Shown: positions 32,803 to 39,934 of the stretch, piece after piece
How the letters are laid out: the number at the start of each line of letters is the position of its first letter
Numbering within the stretch: the stretch's first letter is position 1
Position numbers and translations under genes: made by a program
The notes under the pieces: model-generated
Told to the model about the DNA's origin: nothing
The model's database searches: none
The model's input: the letters and a program-made list of their open reading frames with translations, nothing else
Origin: an uncultured Lachnospiraceae bacterium
GTDB lineage: Bacteria; Bacillota; Clostridia; Lachnospirales; Lachnospiraceae
Direction: 5' to 3'
DNA: 39,934 nt
NCBI GenBank assembly: GCA_910589105.1
Contig: CAJUST010000019.1
Location: forward strand, 9,394-49,327

Positions 32803-33216
32803 TCACTTCTTTTTTATCTCAACTGAAACCGGATTCTCTCCATCTAACTCTACGCTAATGCTCAACTTCCCGCCAAGGTTCGTTTTCATCGCGCCGGCAT
32901 CCGCATGGTTAATCAAAATATCATACTCTGTCCCAGCTTCTAATTCCAGAGTAATCTGCGCATCGTTTGGCCCTTCCACCTGAAAACGAACGGCTCCCTC
33001 ATCTGCGCAAAATCCACTGACCGCCGTACCCGGCACAGACTCATACACAAACATGCCATTACGCTCTAACTTCGTAATGTCCTTGTATGTCTTTACTTTA
33101 TACAAATCCCCAGTATGGGCAAAATTATCCAGTTTCGCTTTTGCCGGAAGGCTATAATCCCCAAAACTTACTGTTCCATCTGATTCACTGCGAATCAATT
33201 CACTAATTACAGACAT
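32803..33216 (-). CDS. Conserved-looking small protein of unknown function
   Basis: I do not recognise this 137-residue protein. It starts MSVISELIRSESDGTVSFGD and contains beta-rich sequence (KLDNFAHTGDLYKVKTYKDI, KLERNGMFVYESVPGTAV). The second half (ITLELEAGTEYDILINHADA, LSISVELDGENPVSVEIKKK) suggests an all-beta fold. There is no signal peptide or membrane segment. I chose ATG 33216, with AGGAGG 6 bases upstream, over an upstream frame start. It sits between clpC (85 bases upstream) and radA (1 base downstream), so it is probably translated with radA. Confidence 0.75.
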   Translation of the reverse strand: MSVISELIRSESDGTVSFGDYSLPAKAKLDNFAHTGDLYKVKTYKDITKLERNGMFVYESVPGTAVSGFCADEGAVRFQVEGPNDAQITLELEAGTEYDILINHADAGAMKTNLGGKLSISVELDGENPVSVEIKKK

Positions 33217-33301
33217 TTTTATCCTCCTGTGCAGCGCTAATGCGCTTCTATCATTTTCTAGCATTATTATATAATATTTTTTTCAATTTTTCCAGCGGTA
33301 T

Positions 33302-35758
33302 TTACTGATTCGCCACAGAAAAACGCGCCTGTTCTCCACGGATGCCGACATCCACCATATCTCCGGCTTTTATGTTGCCATTTAAAATTTCCTCTGCCAA
33401 AGCATCCTCTATCACATTTTGAATTTTCCGCCGCAAAGGCCTTGCCCCATACTTCGGATCAAAAGAAGACTCGACAATATAATTTTTCACGGAATCCTTA
33501 ATGGAAAGAGAAATATCCATCTGCTTACTACAGCGTTCCACAAGATTCTTTGACAACAGCGTCACGATTTTTTTCATGTCGTTTTTATCCAATGAACGGA
33601 ATACAATCGTCTCATCAATTCGGTTTAAAAATTCCGGCTTAAAGATCCGCTTTACCTCCTCCATCACGCCTTCTTTCATACGATCGTAATTTTGCTTTTC
33701 ATCTTCTAACACTCCAAATCCCAGCTTTTTCGGCGAGATTATCGCCTGCGCTCCGGCATTGGAAGTCATGATAATAATTGTATTCTTAAAGTTGACCTTT
33801 CTACCCTGCGCATCGGTAATATGCCCATCGTCTAATACCTGAAGCAAAATATTAAAGACATCTGGATGCGCTTTTTCTATTTCGTCGAAAAGAATGACGG
33901 AATATGGATTCCTGCGCACTTTTTCTGAAAGCTGCCCGCCTTCATCATATCCCACATAGCCCGGCGGAGAGCCAATCATCTTTGATACGCTGTGCCGTTC
34001 CATATATTCCGACATATCCACCCGTATCATCGCTTCTTCATTCCCAAACATCGCCTCTGCAAGCGCTTTTGTAATCTCTGTTTTCCCTACGCCTGTCGGC
34101 CCTAAAAACAAAAAGGAGCCAATCGGACGTTCTGGATCTTTTAACCCTACTCTGCCGCGCTTTACCGCTTTTGCAATCGCGCCGACCGCTTCTTCCTGCC
34201 CAATCACGCGTTTACGCAGAATTTTTTCTAAGCGGCGGAGCCTTACGGCTTCTCCTTCTTCCAGCTTTTTCACCGGAATTTTCGTCTGCTCCGATACAAT
34301 GTCCGCCATTGCTTCCGCTCCAACAACCGGTATCTTTTTGCTGGCTTCTTTCCGGTATTTTTTCAGAAGCTTTTCATACTTCTGCTCTATTTCCTGTTGC
34401 TTTTTATTAATTTGGGCCGCTTCTTCCACATGGTTTTTCACTAATGCCTGTTCTATCGCAGTATTATATTCCGCCAACTGCCTCTCTAACTCTGTAATGT
34501 TTTTCGGCGTTTGAAAACTGTTAAGCTTCACTTTCGACGCCGCTTCGTCCATTAAGTCTATCGCCTTATCCGGTAAAAAACGGTCGTTCATATAACGGAT
34601 TGATAAATCTACCGCCGCTTCAATTCCATCATCCAATATCATCACGCGATGATGGTACTCATAATGATCCCGCAGCCCTTTTAAAATTTCTATCGTCTGT
34701 TCCCTGTCCGGTTCTTCTACATTCACCGGCTGAAACCGCCGCTCAAGCGCGGCGTCTTTTTCAATATACTTCCGGTACTCCGTAATCGTCGTAGCTCCGA
34801 TTAACTGGATTTCCCCACGCGCCAGCGAAGGTTTTAAAATATTCGATGCATCAATCGCCCCTTCCGCGCCGCCCGCTCCAATTAATGTATGGATTTCATC
34901 AATAAACAGTAGGATATTTCCTGACTGTATCACTTCACGGATCACCTTTTTAATTCTTTCTTCAAACTCGCCGCGGTATTTCGAGCCTGCCACCATACCT
35001 GCCAAATCCAGCGTCACGACTCTTTTTTCCGCTACCGTATCTGGAACAAGCCCAAGCGCGATACGCTGCGCAAGCCCCTCTACAATCGCTGTCTTCCCAA
35101 CGCCCGGCTCACCAATCAAGCAGGGATTGTTTTTGCTCCGCCTGCTTAAAATCTGAATCACTCTCTGGATCTCCGAATCCCTTCCAATTACCTGATCTAA
35201 TTTCTTCTCTAACGCCAGTTTTGTCAAATCCCTTGCATACTGATCCAGCATCGGAGTTCCCGTAGAACTTTTCCGCTTGTTTGGCTTCCCATTTAAAAAA
35301 TCTTCCCTATACAGGTTTCCATCTTCTCCCATGGCAACCAATGTATCCACATACAGTTTTTGCAAATTGACATTTAACGTATTCATCAGCCTCGACGCCG
35401 CGCATTCCGTTTCTTTTATCATCGCAATTAACAAATGCTCTGTGCCGATCTGCCTGCTGGAAAAACGCTCCGCTTCCCGCTTGGCGCTTTCTAAAATCTG
35501 CTCCGACCTCGGAGTCCAGCCGTCCGCGTCAATAACTGCCGTCTGTCCTGACGGCGCAATTAAATTTTCTATCAGCTCTAGCAAATGATTGACGTCTACT
35601 CCATTTTCCATCAGGACATTTGCAGCAACACCCGTACCTTCTCTTAGTAATCCAAGCAGTAAATGTTCCGTGCCGATATAATTATGCCGCATGGATTTTG
35701 AGGCTTTTTCAGCCAGTTTTAACGCTTTTTGCGCTTTACTTGTGAATGATCTCTGCAT
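33302..35758 (-). CDS. clpC: ATP-dependent Clp protease ATP-binding subunit ClpC
   Basis: ClpC unfolds proteins and feeds them to ClpP. The 818-residue protein has two N-domain repeats (FTSKAQKALKLAEKASKSM, YIGTEHLLLGLLREG and GTEHLLIAMIKETEC). D1 has Walker A IGEPGVGKTAIVEGLA and LFIDEIHTLIGAGGAEG. The middle domain is a UVR-like coiled coil (about 415-470). D2 has FLFLGPTGVGKTEITKALA and ILFDEIEKAHPDVFN, and the ClpP-docking loop region contains KLGFGVLEDEKQ. No ctsR, mcsA or mcsB lies upstream, unlike Bacillus; instead it follows the cohesin-like membrane protein by 15 bases. Confidence 0.96.
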   Translation of the reverse strand: MQRSFTSKAQKALKLAEKASKSMRHNYIGTEHLLLGLLREGTGVAANVLMENGVDVNHLLELIENLIAPSGQTAVIDADGWTPRSEQILESAKREAERFSSRQIGTEHLLIAMIKETECAASRLMNTLNVNLQKLYVDTLVAMGEDGNLYREDFLNGKPNKRKSSTGTPMLDQYARDLTKLALEKKLDQVIGRDSEIQRVIQILSRRSKNNPCLIGEPGVGKTAIVEGLAQRIALGLVPDTVAEKRVVTLDLAGMVAGSKYRGEFEERIKKVIREVIQSGNILLFIDEIHTLIGAGGAEGAIDASNILKPSLARGEIQLIGATTITEYRKYIEKDAALERRFQPVNVEEPDREQTIEILKGLRDHYEYHHRVMILDDGIEAAVDLSIRYMNDRFLPDKAIDLMDEAASKVKLNSFQTPKNITELERQLAEYNTAIEQALVKNHVEEAAQINKKQQEIEQKYEKLLKKYRKEASKKIPVVGAEAMADIVSEQTKIPVKKLEEGEAVRLRRLEKILRKRVIGQEEAVGAIAKAVKRGRVGLKDPERPIGSFLFLGPTGVGKTEITKALAEAMFGNEEAMIRVDMSEYMERHSVSKMIGSPPGYVGYDEGGQLSEKVRRNPYSVILFDEIEKAHPDVFNILLQVLDDGHITDAQGRKVNFKNTIIIMTSNAGAQAIISPKKLGFGVLEDEKQNYDRMKEGVMEEVKRIFKPEFLNRIDETIVFRSLDKNDMKKIVTLLSKNLVERCSKQMDISLSIKDSVKNYIVESSFDPKYGARPLRRKIQNVIEDALAEEILNGNIKAGDMVDVGIRGEQARFSVANQ

Positions 35759-35773
35759 AATTCCACCCTTTTT

Positions 35774-37627
35774 TTACAAATCGTTTAAATCCAAAAATTC
35801 TAAGTCATCGTCTTCATCCTCTGCTATAATTTCCGTATCCTCTACAGGCAGAGTTTTCACCGGCGGTTCTTTTTTCTTCGATCTTCTTCCTAATATAACC
35901 GGTTCTTCTTCAAATTCATCCATAAAATCATCGTCATCTTCATAAAAATCCGTATCTTCTTTCGTTTTTTCTATCTTTTGATACGTTTTTTTCACGGGCT
36001 GAGTCTTCTTTACCGGTTTTGCCTTCTTTGTATTCCTTACGCTCTTTGCAGTTTTCGTCTTTTTCGCTGTCCCTGCCGGCTTTTCTTCTTCCTCCTCATA
36101 ATCCTCTGTCTTTAAATCCCTGATTTTCAAAATCAGGTTTACAATGAGAATCAACAATACAACGGACACAAAAATCAGGACGGCAATTAACCTGCGGTCT
36201 TTTGCTTTTGTCTTTTTCTGCCGTTCATTTAATTCATTATAAGACTTCGAAAGAGCTTCATAATCTTCAGAAGGACTTCCTGCTGTTACCGCTTCTTCGT
36301 TAAACCGCTGATACGTCCCCTGTTTGACGTCATATTGATACCAACAGGATATCCCAGTCGCATCCATTCCATAAAAAATATAAAAGTCTGACGTGTCATT
36401 AGACGTTGTCTCTCCAGATTCATCTTCTATTTTAACAATTTCTTTATCCTCTCCCCCGGCATATTGATACGCTGATATATTCGGCACCTCTCCAATAGTC
36501 AAAGTGGTTTCTTCATAATTGTCAGGAGGAATGACCCCATTTGGCACTACCATTAAAATTATGAAATGATCTCCGCTTTGCAGTTTTACAAATGGATAAA
36601 AACGGTCTCTATTTGTATCATAAATAAAAAATTTACCTTCTCCAGCTTCATTTACGAGATAATACATGCCCAAATAACCGGAATCAAACATAATTCCCTG
36701 ATATGGAACGCCTTTATATTCAAAATCCGCCCTTGAAAACCCTTCCGGTATTACGTCATCAGATATAGTGGAGGAAATCGTATATATCACATTGTCAATT
36801 ATCACCTGATTATCTCCCACGCTTTCGGAAGGCGTCTCATTTGGATTTTCTATATTTGTTTCCGTTTTTTCCGGCTCATTTGTCTCTTGAGCTTCTGAAG
36901 AAGTTGTATTTGCGCCGCCTTTCGTAACAGTAATGCGATATGTCGCTTCATTTCCATTTTCCGCCTTAACGACAACCGCAATCACGTTTTTTCCATTTTT
37001 TAGATCTTTATTTCCGGTAATGGATACAATTTCCGCCTTGCTGTTTGACGTAACCGGGCTGACTGTAATTTCATTGACATTCTCTCCCACTGTTGCCGTA
37101 TATTCCGTCACGCTTCCTTTAAAAGCCGGAGAAAGCGTCCCTGAAGAAATAGAAAGGGAAGAAAGCGAATTATCCCCTGATTTTGCCGCATCAATCACTG
37201 TTTCCGCATCGTCGTCATCGTTTAAGGCAGCGGAACCCGATACCATAATATGCGCGCCTGCCGCAGTCAGGGTCGGTCCTTCCGCCTTTACATAAGCATC
37301 TCCGGAACCGATCGCTTTAAATTTAATGGTAAGATCAGATGCGCTCGCTTTTACAGTTCCGCCGCCGCCAGAAGCATTCGATGCTGAACTGCTGACATAT
37401 TCCAACTTTGAAGAATCATATGTGATATTCATGTCCGCTGTTACTTCTGTTTGATTCGCTCCCACAGCGTATACAGTGACAGTAACAGTGTCTCCTGATT
37501 TTACTGTGCCAGACGATACGGCAATCGTCAATGTTCCTGCCCCAAATACTGTATATGCAGTTCCCAAAAAAACCATACACCAAACGCATAGCGCCATTAA
37601 AAATTTTATTGTTCTATTTTCTCGCAT
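35774..37627 (-). CDS. Membrane protein with cohesin-like and cadherin-like domains, upstream of clpC
   Basis: The 617-residue protein has a signal peptide (MALCVWCMVFLGTAYTVFGA). A cohesin-type beta domain follows (about 30-135: LTIAVSSGTVKSGDTVTVTV, MNITYDSSKLEYVSSSAS). A cadherin-like beta-sandwich (about 150-240: LSSLSISSGTLSPAFKGSVT, EYTATVGENVNEITV, ATYRITVTKGG) comes next, then a linker and a region of about 200 residues I do not recognise. One membrane helix lies around 483-505 (LIAVLIFVSVVLLILIVNLI). The C-terminal tail of about 110 residues is cytoplasmic, with alternating Lys-rich and Asp/Glu-rich stretches. It is a type I membrane protein linking an adhesive-looking exterior to a charged cytoplasmic tail. 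Start ATG 37627 has GGAGG 5 bases upstream. It shares a strong promoter with clpC. Confidence 0.85.
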   Translation of the reverse strand: MRENRTIKFLMALCVWCMVFLGTAYTVFGAGTLTIAVSSGTVKSGDTVTVTVYAVGANQTEVTADMNITYDSSKLEYVSSSASNASGGGGTVKASASDLTIKFKAIGSGDAYVKAEGPTLTAAGAHIMVSGSAALNDDDDAETVIDAAKSGDNSLSSLSISSGTLSPAFKGSVTEYTATVGENVNEITVSPVTSNSKAEIVSITGNKDLKNGKNVIAVVVKAENGNEATYRITVTKGGANTTSSEAQETNEPEKTETNIENPNETPSESVGDNQVIIDNVIYTISSTISDDVIPEGFSRADFEYKGVPYQGIMFDSGYLGMYYLVNEAGEGKFFIYDTNRDRFYPFVKLQSGDHFIILMVVPNGVIPPDNYEETTLTIGEVPNISAYQYAGGEDKEIVKIEDESGETTSNDTSDFYIFYGMDATGISCWYQYDVKQGTYQRFNEEAVTAGSPSEDYEALSKSYNELNERQKKTKAKDRRLIAVLIFVSVVLLILIVNLILKIRDLKTEDYEEEEEKPAGTAKKTKTAKSVRNTKKAKPVKKTQPVKKTYQKIEKTKEDTDFYEDDDDFMDEFEEEPVILGRRSKKKEPPVKTLPVEDTEIIAEDEDDDLEFLDLNDL

Positions 37628-37726
37628 GTTTTCCTCCAATCCATGTTCTAAGACATCTATCCAAATCTCATTAGCATGTAACTATTTTATCCCAACTGAT
37701 TTGAAAAATCCTTCATACTATTCAAC

Positions 37727-37755
37727 ATTATAAAAAATGAAAGAAAACACGTCAA
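37727..37755 (-). promoter_or_regulatory. Sigma-A promoter of the cohesin-like gene and clpC
   Basis: On the minus strand TTGACG (37750-37755), 17 bases, TATAAT (37727-37732), about 100 bases before the ATG at 37627. No CtsR-type direct heptad repeat was seen around it. The clpC gene starts 15 bases after the first gene, so both are probably on this transcript. Confidence 0.7.
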
Positions 37756-37756
37756 C

Positions 37757-38704
37757 CTAAATTTCAGATTCTCCCAAAAGCTCCAGAAATTTCCCTATTT
37801 CCTTCCACGCGTATCTCGATTCCGGCATATGCTGCATTGCCATTTGAAATACATGGAACATTCCCTCATAGACATGCAGCCGCACTTTCACCCCTTGTTC
37901 TTTTGCTTTTTTTGCAGTTAGTTTGGAATCACTCAACAGCATTTCATAAGATCCCACCTGAATTAACATGGGCGGAAATCCGGTAAAATCACCAAACAAT
38001 GGAGAAATATAAGGATTTCTCGGGTCTTCTAGGCCAAGATACTCTCGATTATAAAGCATGCTGTCTTTTGTGCCGCCAAACAACGGATCTTTATCAAAAT
38101 TCGTCTGATAAGATTCTCCCGAAGCCGTCAGATCTGTCCACGGAGACATGGCAATTATCCCACAAGGCAGCTGCTTCCCATGATTTTTTAAATACATGAC
38201 AAGCGCCAACGCCAGCCCACCGCCTGCCGAATCTCCAGCCAGAAAAATATGTTCTCCATCATATCCTTTTTCAATCAGCCATTGATAAGCGCAAATGGCG
38301 TCTTCAAGCGCTGCCGGATAGGGATTTTCCGGCGCTACGCGGTAATCAATGGTAAGAACCGGCATACCATTCCCAAGCCCACTGTATTCCACAGCGAAAT
38401 TACGGTAAATGTTCCGCATTTTTCCAATATATCCTCCGCCATGAAGCTGTAAAATTGCCTTATCTGAATGATGCTGTTTTGGCATCAGCCATTCCATCTT
38501 AAATTCTTCCATTTGCAATTCCGTTAAATCAAATCCATCTGGAACATTCCAAGGCGGCTCTGTCATCTTCTTTCGAAACTCTCCATTTTTAAATTTTTTC
38601 CCTATCAAATGGTCAGAGGTAAAGCGCGCGATTAATTCCCGCATAACTGCGCCCTGCATGCTTACTTCCTGTTCTTTTTGCTCTTTTTTCTCTATCTGCG
38701 CCAT
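37757..38704 (-). CDS. Alpha/beta hydrolase, hormone-sensitive-lipase family
   Basis: The 315-residue esterase-like enzyme has the HSL-family oxyanion motif LHGGGYIGKM and the nucleophile elbow LAGDSAGGGLAL. The acid is in IQVGSYEMLLSD, and the catalytic His in YEGMFHVFQ. DYRVAPENPYPAALED is also typical. The natural substrate is unknown; short-chain esters or acetylated compounds are likely. No signal peptide. It lies 12 bases after the zinc-ribbon membrane protein gene, so they are probably co-transcribed and may work together. Confidence 0.9.
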   Translation of the reverse strand: MAQIEKKEQKEQEVSMQGAVMRELIARFTSDHLIGKKFKNGEFRKKMTEPPWNVPDGFDLTELQMEEFKMEWLMPKQHHSDKAILQLHGGGYIGKMRNIYRNFAVEYSGLGNGMPVLTIDYRVAPENPYPAALEDAICAYQWLIEKGYDGEHIFLAGDSAGGGLALALVMYLKNHGKQLPCGIIAMSPWTDLTASGESYQTNFDKDPLFGGTKDSMLYNREYLGLEDPRNPYISPLFGDFTGFPPMLIQVGSYEMLLSDSKLTAKKAKEQGVKVRLHVYEGMFHVFQMAMQHMPESRYAWKEIGKFLELLGESEI

Positions 38705-38716
38705 TCCTACCCCTTA

Positions 38717-39385
38717 TTATCTAACATGAAACCGCCTTTTTAATTCATTTCTTGCGCGTTTATCCCCTATAATCAACGTACCTAAAAATAAGAGAACTGA
38801 CGCTGCAAATGCAAGCCCGCTTATAAACGTTTCCGTTACAATGTCAAGCCACATCAAAAGCAGTGGAACCATACTTAAAAAAATCATGGATATTTCCAGC
38901 ATAATGTAACTTTGCCAGTTCCTGCGGTTGACAAACATCACAAAAAGAATCGCAATGTCTACAAATAATAACCCACCTGGCAATACAAAATTTACTGACC
39001 AGCCATGATAACCAATCACACAATCAATTAATATCACATAAAGAATCCCAAAAAATGTCAACAGCAAAAACTTAGAACGATAACCCGCATTATCATTTAA
39101 AACTGCAAACCTTGCCACAAAATAAATATATGAAAGTCCCGCTCCACTAATCACGCTCCACCAAATGCCATCGAAAAATTTATAATTCAAATATACCAAA
39201 AGCGCTTCAATTAAAATGGAGATAAATAAAAAGATACGAACCGCCAGATTTAATTTCCTTGCCCGAAAACGAATATCAGGATAAGCGTTTTCCATCTGCG
39301 CATCTTGTTCAATCACACACTTGCATAAAGGACATATAAGAGTATTATCTAAAATTTCAACGTTACATTGTCTGCATCTGCCCAT
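38717..39385 (-). CDS. Zinc-ribbon multi-pass membrane protein (DUF6320-like)
   Basis: The 222-residue protein starts with a short zinc ribbon (CRQCNVEI and CPLCKCVI). About six hydrophobic helices follow (LAVRIFLFISILIEALLVYL, FLLLTFFGILYVILIDCVIG, ISMIFLSMVPLLLMWLDIV, FAASVLLFLGTLIIG) and a basic tail. This matches my memory of DUF6320 proteins, which I believe are often found beside alpha/beta hydrolases in Clostridia; I cannot check that here. Function is unknown. ATG 39385 has AAGGAAG 6 bases upstream; an upstream in-frame TTG is less likely. Confidence 0.75.
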   Translation of the reverse strand: MGRCRQCNVEILDNTLICPLCKCVIEQDAQMENAYPDIRFRARKLNLAVRIFLFISILIEALLVYLNYKFFDGIWWSVISGAGLSYIYFVARFAVLNDNAGYRSKFLLLTFFGILYVILIDCVIGYHGWSVNFVLPGGLLFVDIAILFVMFVNRRNWQSYIMLEISMIFLSMVPLLLMWLDIVTETFISGLAFAASVLLFLGTLIIGDKRARNELKRRFHVR

Positions 39386-39501
39386 ACTGCACTTCCTTAA
39401 TTTCAATTTTTATTACACAATATCTTATCTTAATGACACAATGAGTTCAACCTTTATTCTGAGAATATTTTATTAAAATTATAAATTTTAAGTAGATTCA
39501 T

Positions 39502-39530
39502 TTGTATAATTCTAAAAAAAATGATAAAAT
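39502..39530 (+). promoter_or_regulatory. Promoter of the small membrane-peptide gene
   Basis: TTGTAT (39502-39507), 17 bases, TAAAAT (39525-39530), about 30 bases before the ATG. A TATAAT at 39505-39510 is an alternative -10 without a convincing -35. Confidence 0.45.
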
Positions 39531-39559
39531 AAAAATATTCTATTTAGGAGGATTATATT

Positions 39560-39712
39560 ATGGATGAAAAAGTATATAAAACCATGGGATTTTCCGGAGC
39601 TTCGAATCTAGTCATTGGAATTTGCATTCTAGTCACAGGCGTTACTTCTGGAATCCTGCTCATTTTAAATGGCGCAAAACTTTTAAAAAACAAACATCGA
39701 ATACTTCTCTAA
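39560..39712 (+). CDS. 50-residue single-pass or hairpin membrane protein
   Basis: A short frame of 51 codons starts at ATG 39560 with TAGGAGGA about 8 bases upstream, and ends at TAA 39712. The protein begins MDEKVYKTMGFSGASN, has a hydrophobic stretch of about 27 residues (LVIGICILVTGVTSGILLIL) and a basic end KLLKNKHRILL. The perfect ribosome site, a promoter-like sequence and a terminator right after the stop support a real gene. I do not recognise a family. It is convergent with the rRNA/tRNA transcript. Confidence 0.65.
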   Translation: MDEKVYKTMGFSGASNLVIGICILVTGVTSGILLILNGAKLLKNKHRILL

Positions 39713-39730
39713 ATTAAATCCAATGAAAAG

Positions 39731-39773
39731 AAAATGTGTGTGAATGCCTCACTAGTATTCACACACATTTTTT
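39731..39773. terminator. Bidirectional terminator shared by the small gene and the rRNA-tRNA transcript
   Basis: AAAATGTGTGTGAAT (39731-39745) pairs with ATTCACACACATTTT (39757-39771) with an 11-base loop. T-runs follow on the plus strand (TTTTTT) and on the minus strand (TTTTCTTTT). Confidence 0.75.
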
Positions 39774-39783
39774 CATCTCTAAG

Positions 39784-39856
39784 CAGGGGCAGAAGGACTT
39801 GAACCCTCGACATTTGGTTTTGGAGACCAACGTTCTGCCAACTGAACTATACCCCT
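39784..39856 (-). tRNA. trnW: tRNA-Trp (CCA anticodon)
   Basis: On the minus strand the 73-base molecule has acceptor arms AGGGGTA and TGCCCCT, a D-loop with AGTTCAGTTGGCAGAAC, anticodon loop with CCA, T-arm GAGGGTTCAAGTCCTTC and discriminator G. The CCA end is not encoded. It lies about 50 bases downstream of the 23S rRNA end on the same strand and is probably processed from the rRNA transcript. Confidence 0.95.
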
Positions 39857-39905
39857 CTATCCTTATTATTTATATATCTTCAAAACCCCACACAGAACAA
39901 GCCCC

Positions 39906-39934
39906 CTTGGTCAAGCCCTCGACCGATTAGTGGC
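39906..39934 (-). rRNA. rrl: 3' end of 23S rRNA (partial)
   Basis: The minus strand at the window edge reads CCACTAATCGGTCGAGGGCT followed by TGACCAAG, the conserved last bases of Firmicutes 23S rRNA. Only about 29 bases are in the window. The precise 3' end is approximate. No 5S rRNA lies between it and the tRNA-Trp gene. Confidence 0.85.

Overview
The window comes from a Gram-positive, motile, low-to-moderate GC anaerobe, most likely a gut Lachnospiraceae (Clostridia). The basis is the protein content (Lachnospiraceae-type flagellin, DUF5050 and BspA-like surface proteins, QueH beside argH, a PPK/PPX-HD pair, an XRE-cupin regulator ahead of potABCD), strong AGGAGG ribosome binding sites and good sigma-A promoters. 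I cannot name the genus from sequence alone.

Layout. 1-5331 is a surface and motility region. It holds a truncated transglutaminase-like surface protein, a flagellin, a divergent CsrA, and a FimB-sized tyrosine recombinase enclosed by 26-bp perfect inverted repeats. 5332-13974 is mostly housekeeping and stress metabolism: a PHP phosphoesterase, a small membrane protein, an AAA ATPase/ppx/ppk polyphosphate operon, a prephenate dehydratase with a shortened chorismate-mutase segment, and a DUF5050 membrane protein. 14498-18788 is a regulated polyamine uptake operon (XRE-cupin regulator, potABCD), followed by a CDF cation efflux gene. 19690-24320 holds amino-acid and tRNA-modification genes on the minus strand (OAH sulfhydrylase, asd, argH, queH). 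24419-25979 is a two-gene nitrate/sulfonate/taurine-type ABC importer without a binding protein. 26163-30288 is a trmD, phosphopantetheinyl transferase and double SGNH-domain protein cluster, preceded on the same strand by a DUF4352-like lipoprotein. 31431-37627 is a clpC-containing stretch: a cohesin-like membrane protein, clpC, then an unknown gene and radA. The right end has an alpha/beta hydrolase with a zinc-ribbon membrane protein, a 50-residue membrane peptide, tRNA-Trp and the 3' tip of a 23S rRNA.

Most notable system. The recombinase gene (4362-4943) is enclosed by perfect inverted repeats at 4253-4278 and 4997-5022. A close match to a flagellar sigma-28/sigma-D promoter (4950-4976) sits just inside the right repeat and points outward. 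In the orientation given, its transcript would run into a hairpin formed by the repeat and followed by a T-run. At the other end of the segment a minus-strand terminator (4307-4347) separates csrA from anything transcribed out of the segment. Inverting the segment would point the promoter at csrA. The flagellin leader carries two CsrA-type GGA sites, one in a hairpin loop and one in the Shine-Dalgarno. Together this reads as a self-contained DNA-inversion switch wired to a CsrA-flagellin post-transcriptional circuit. The repeats, promoter match, terminators and catalytic residues are visible in the sequence. That inversion occurs, and its effect on motility, are inference.
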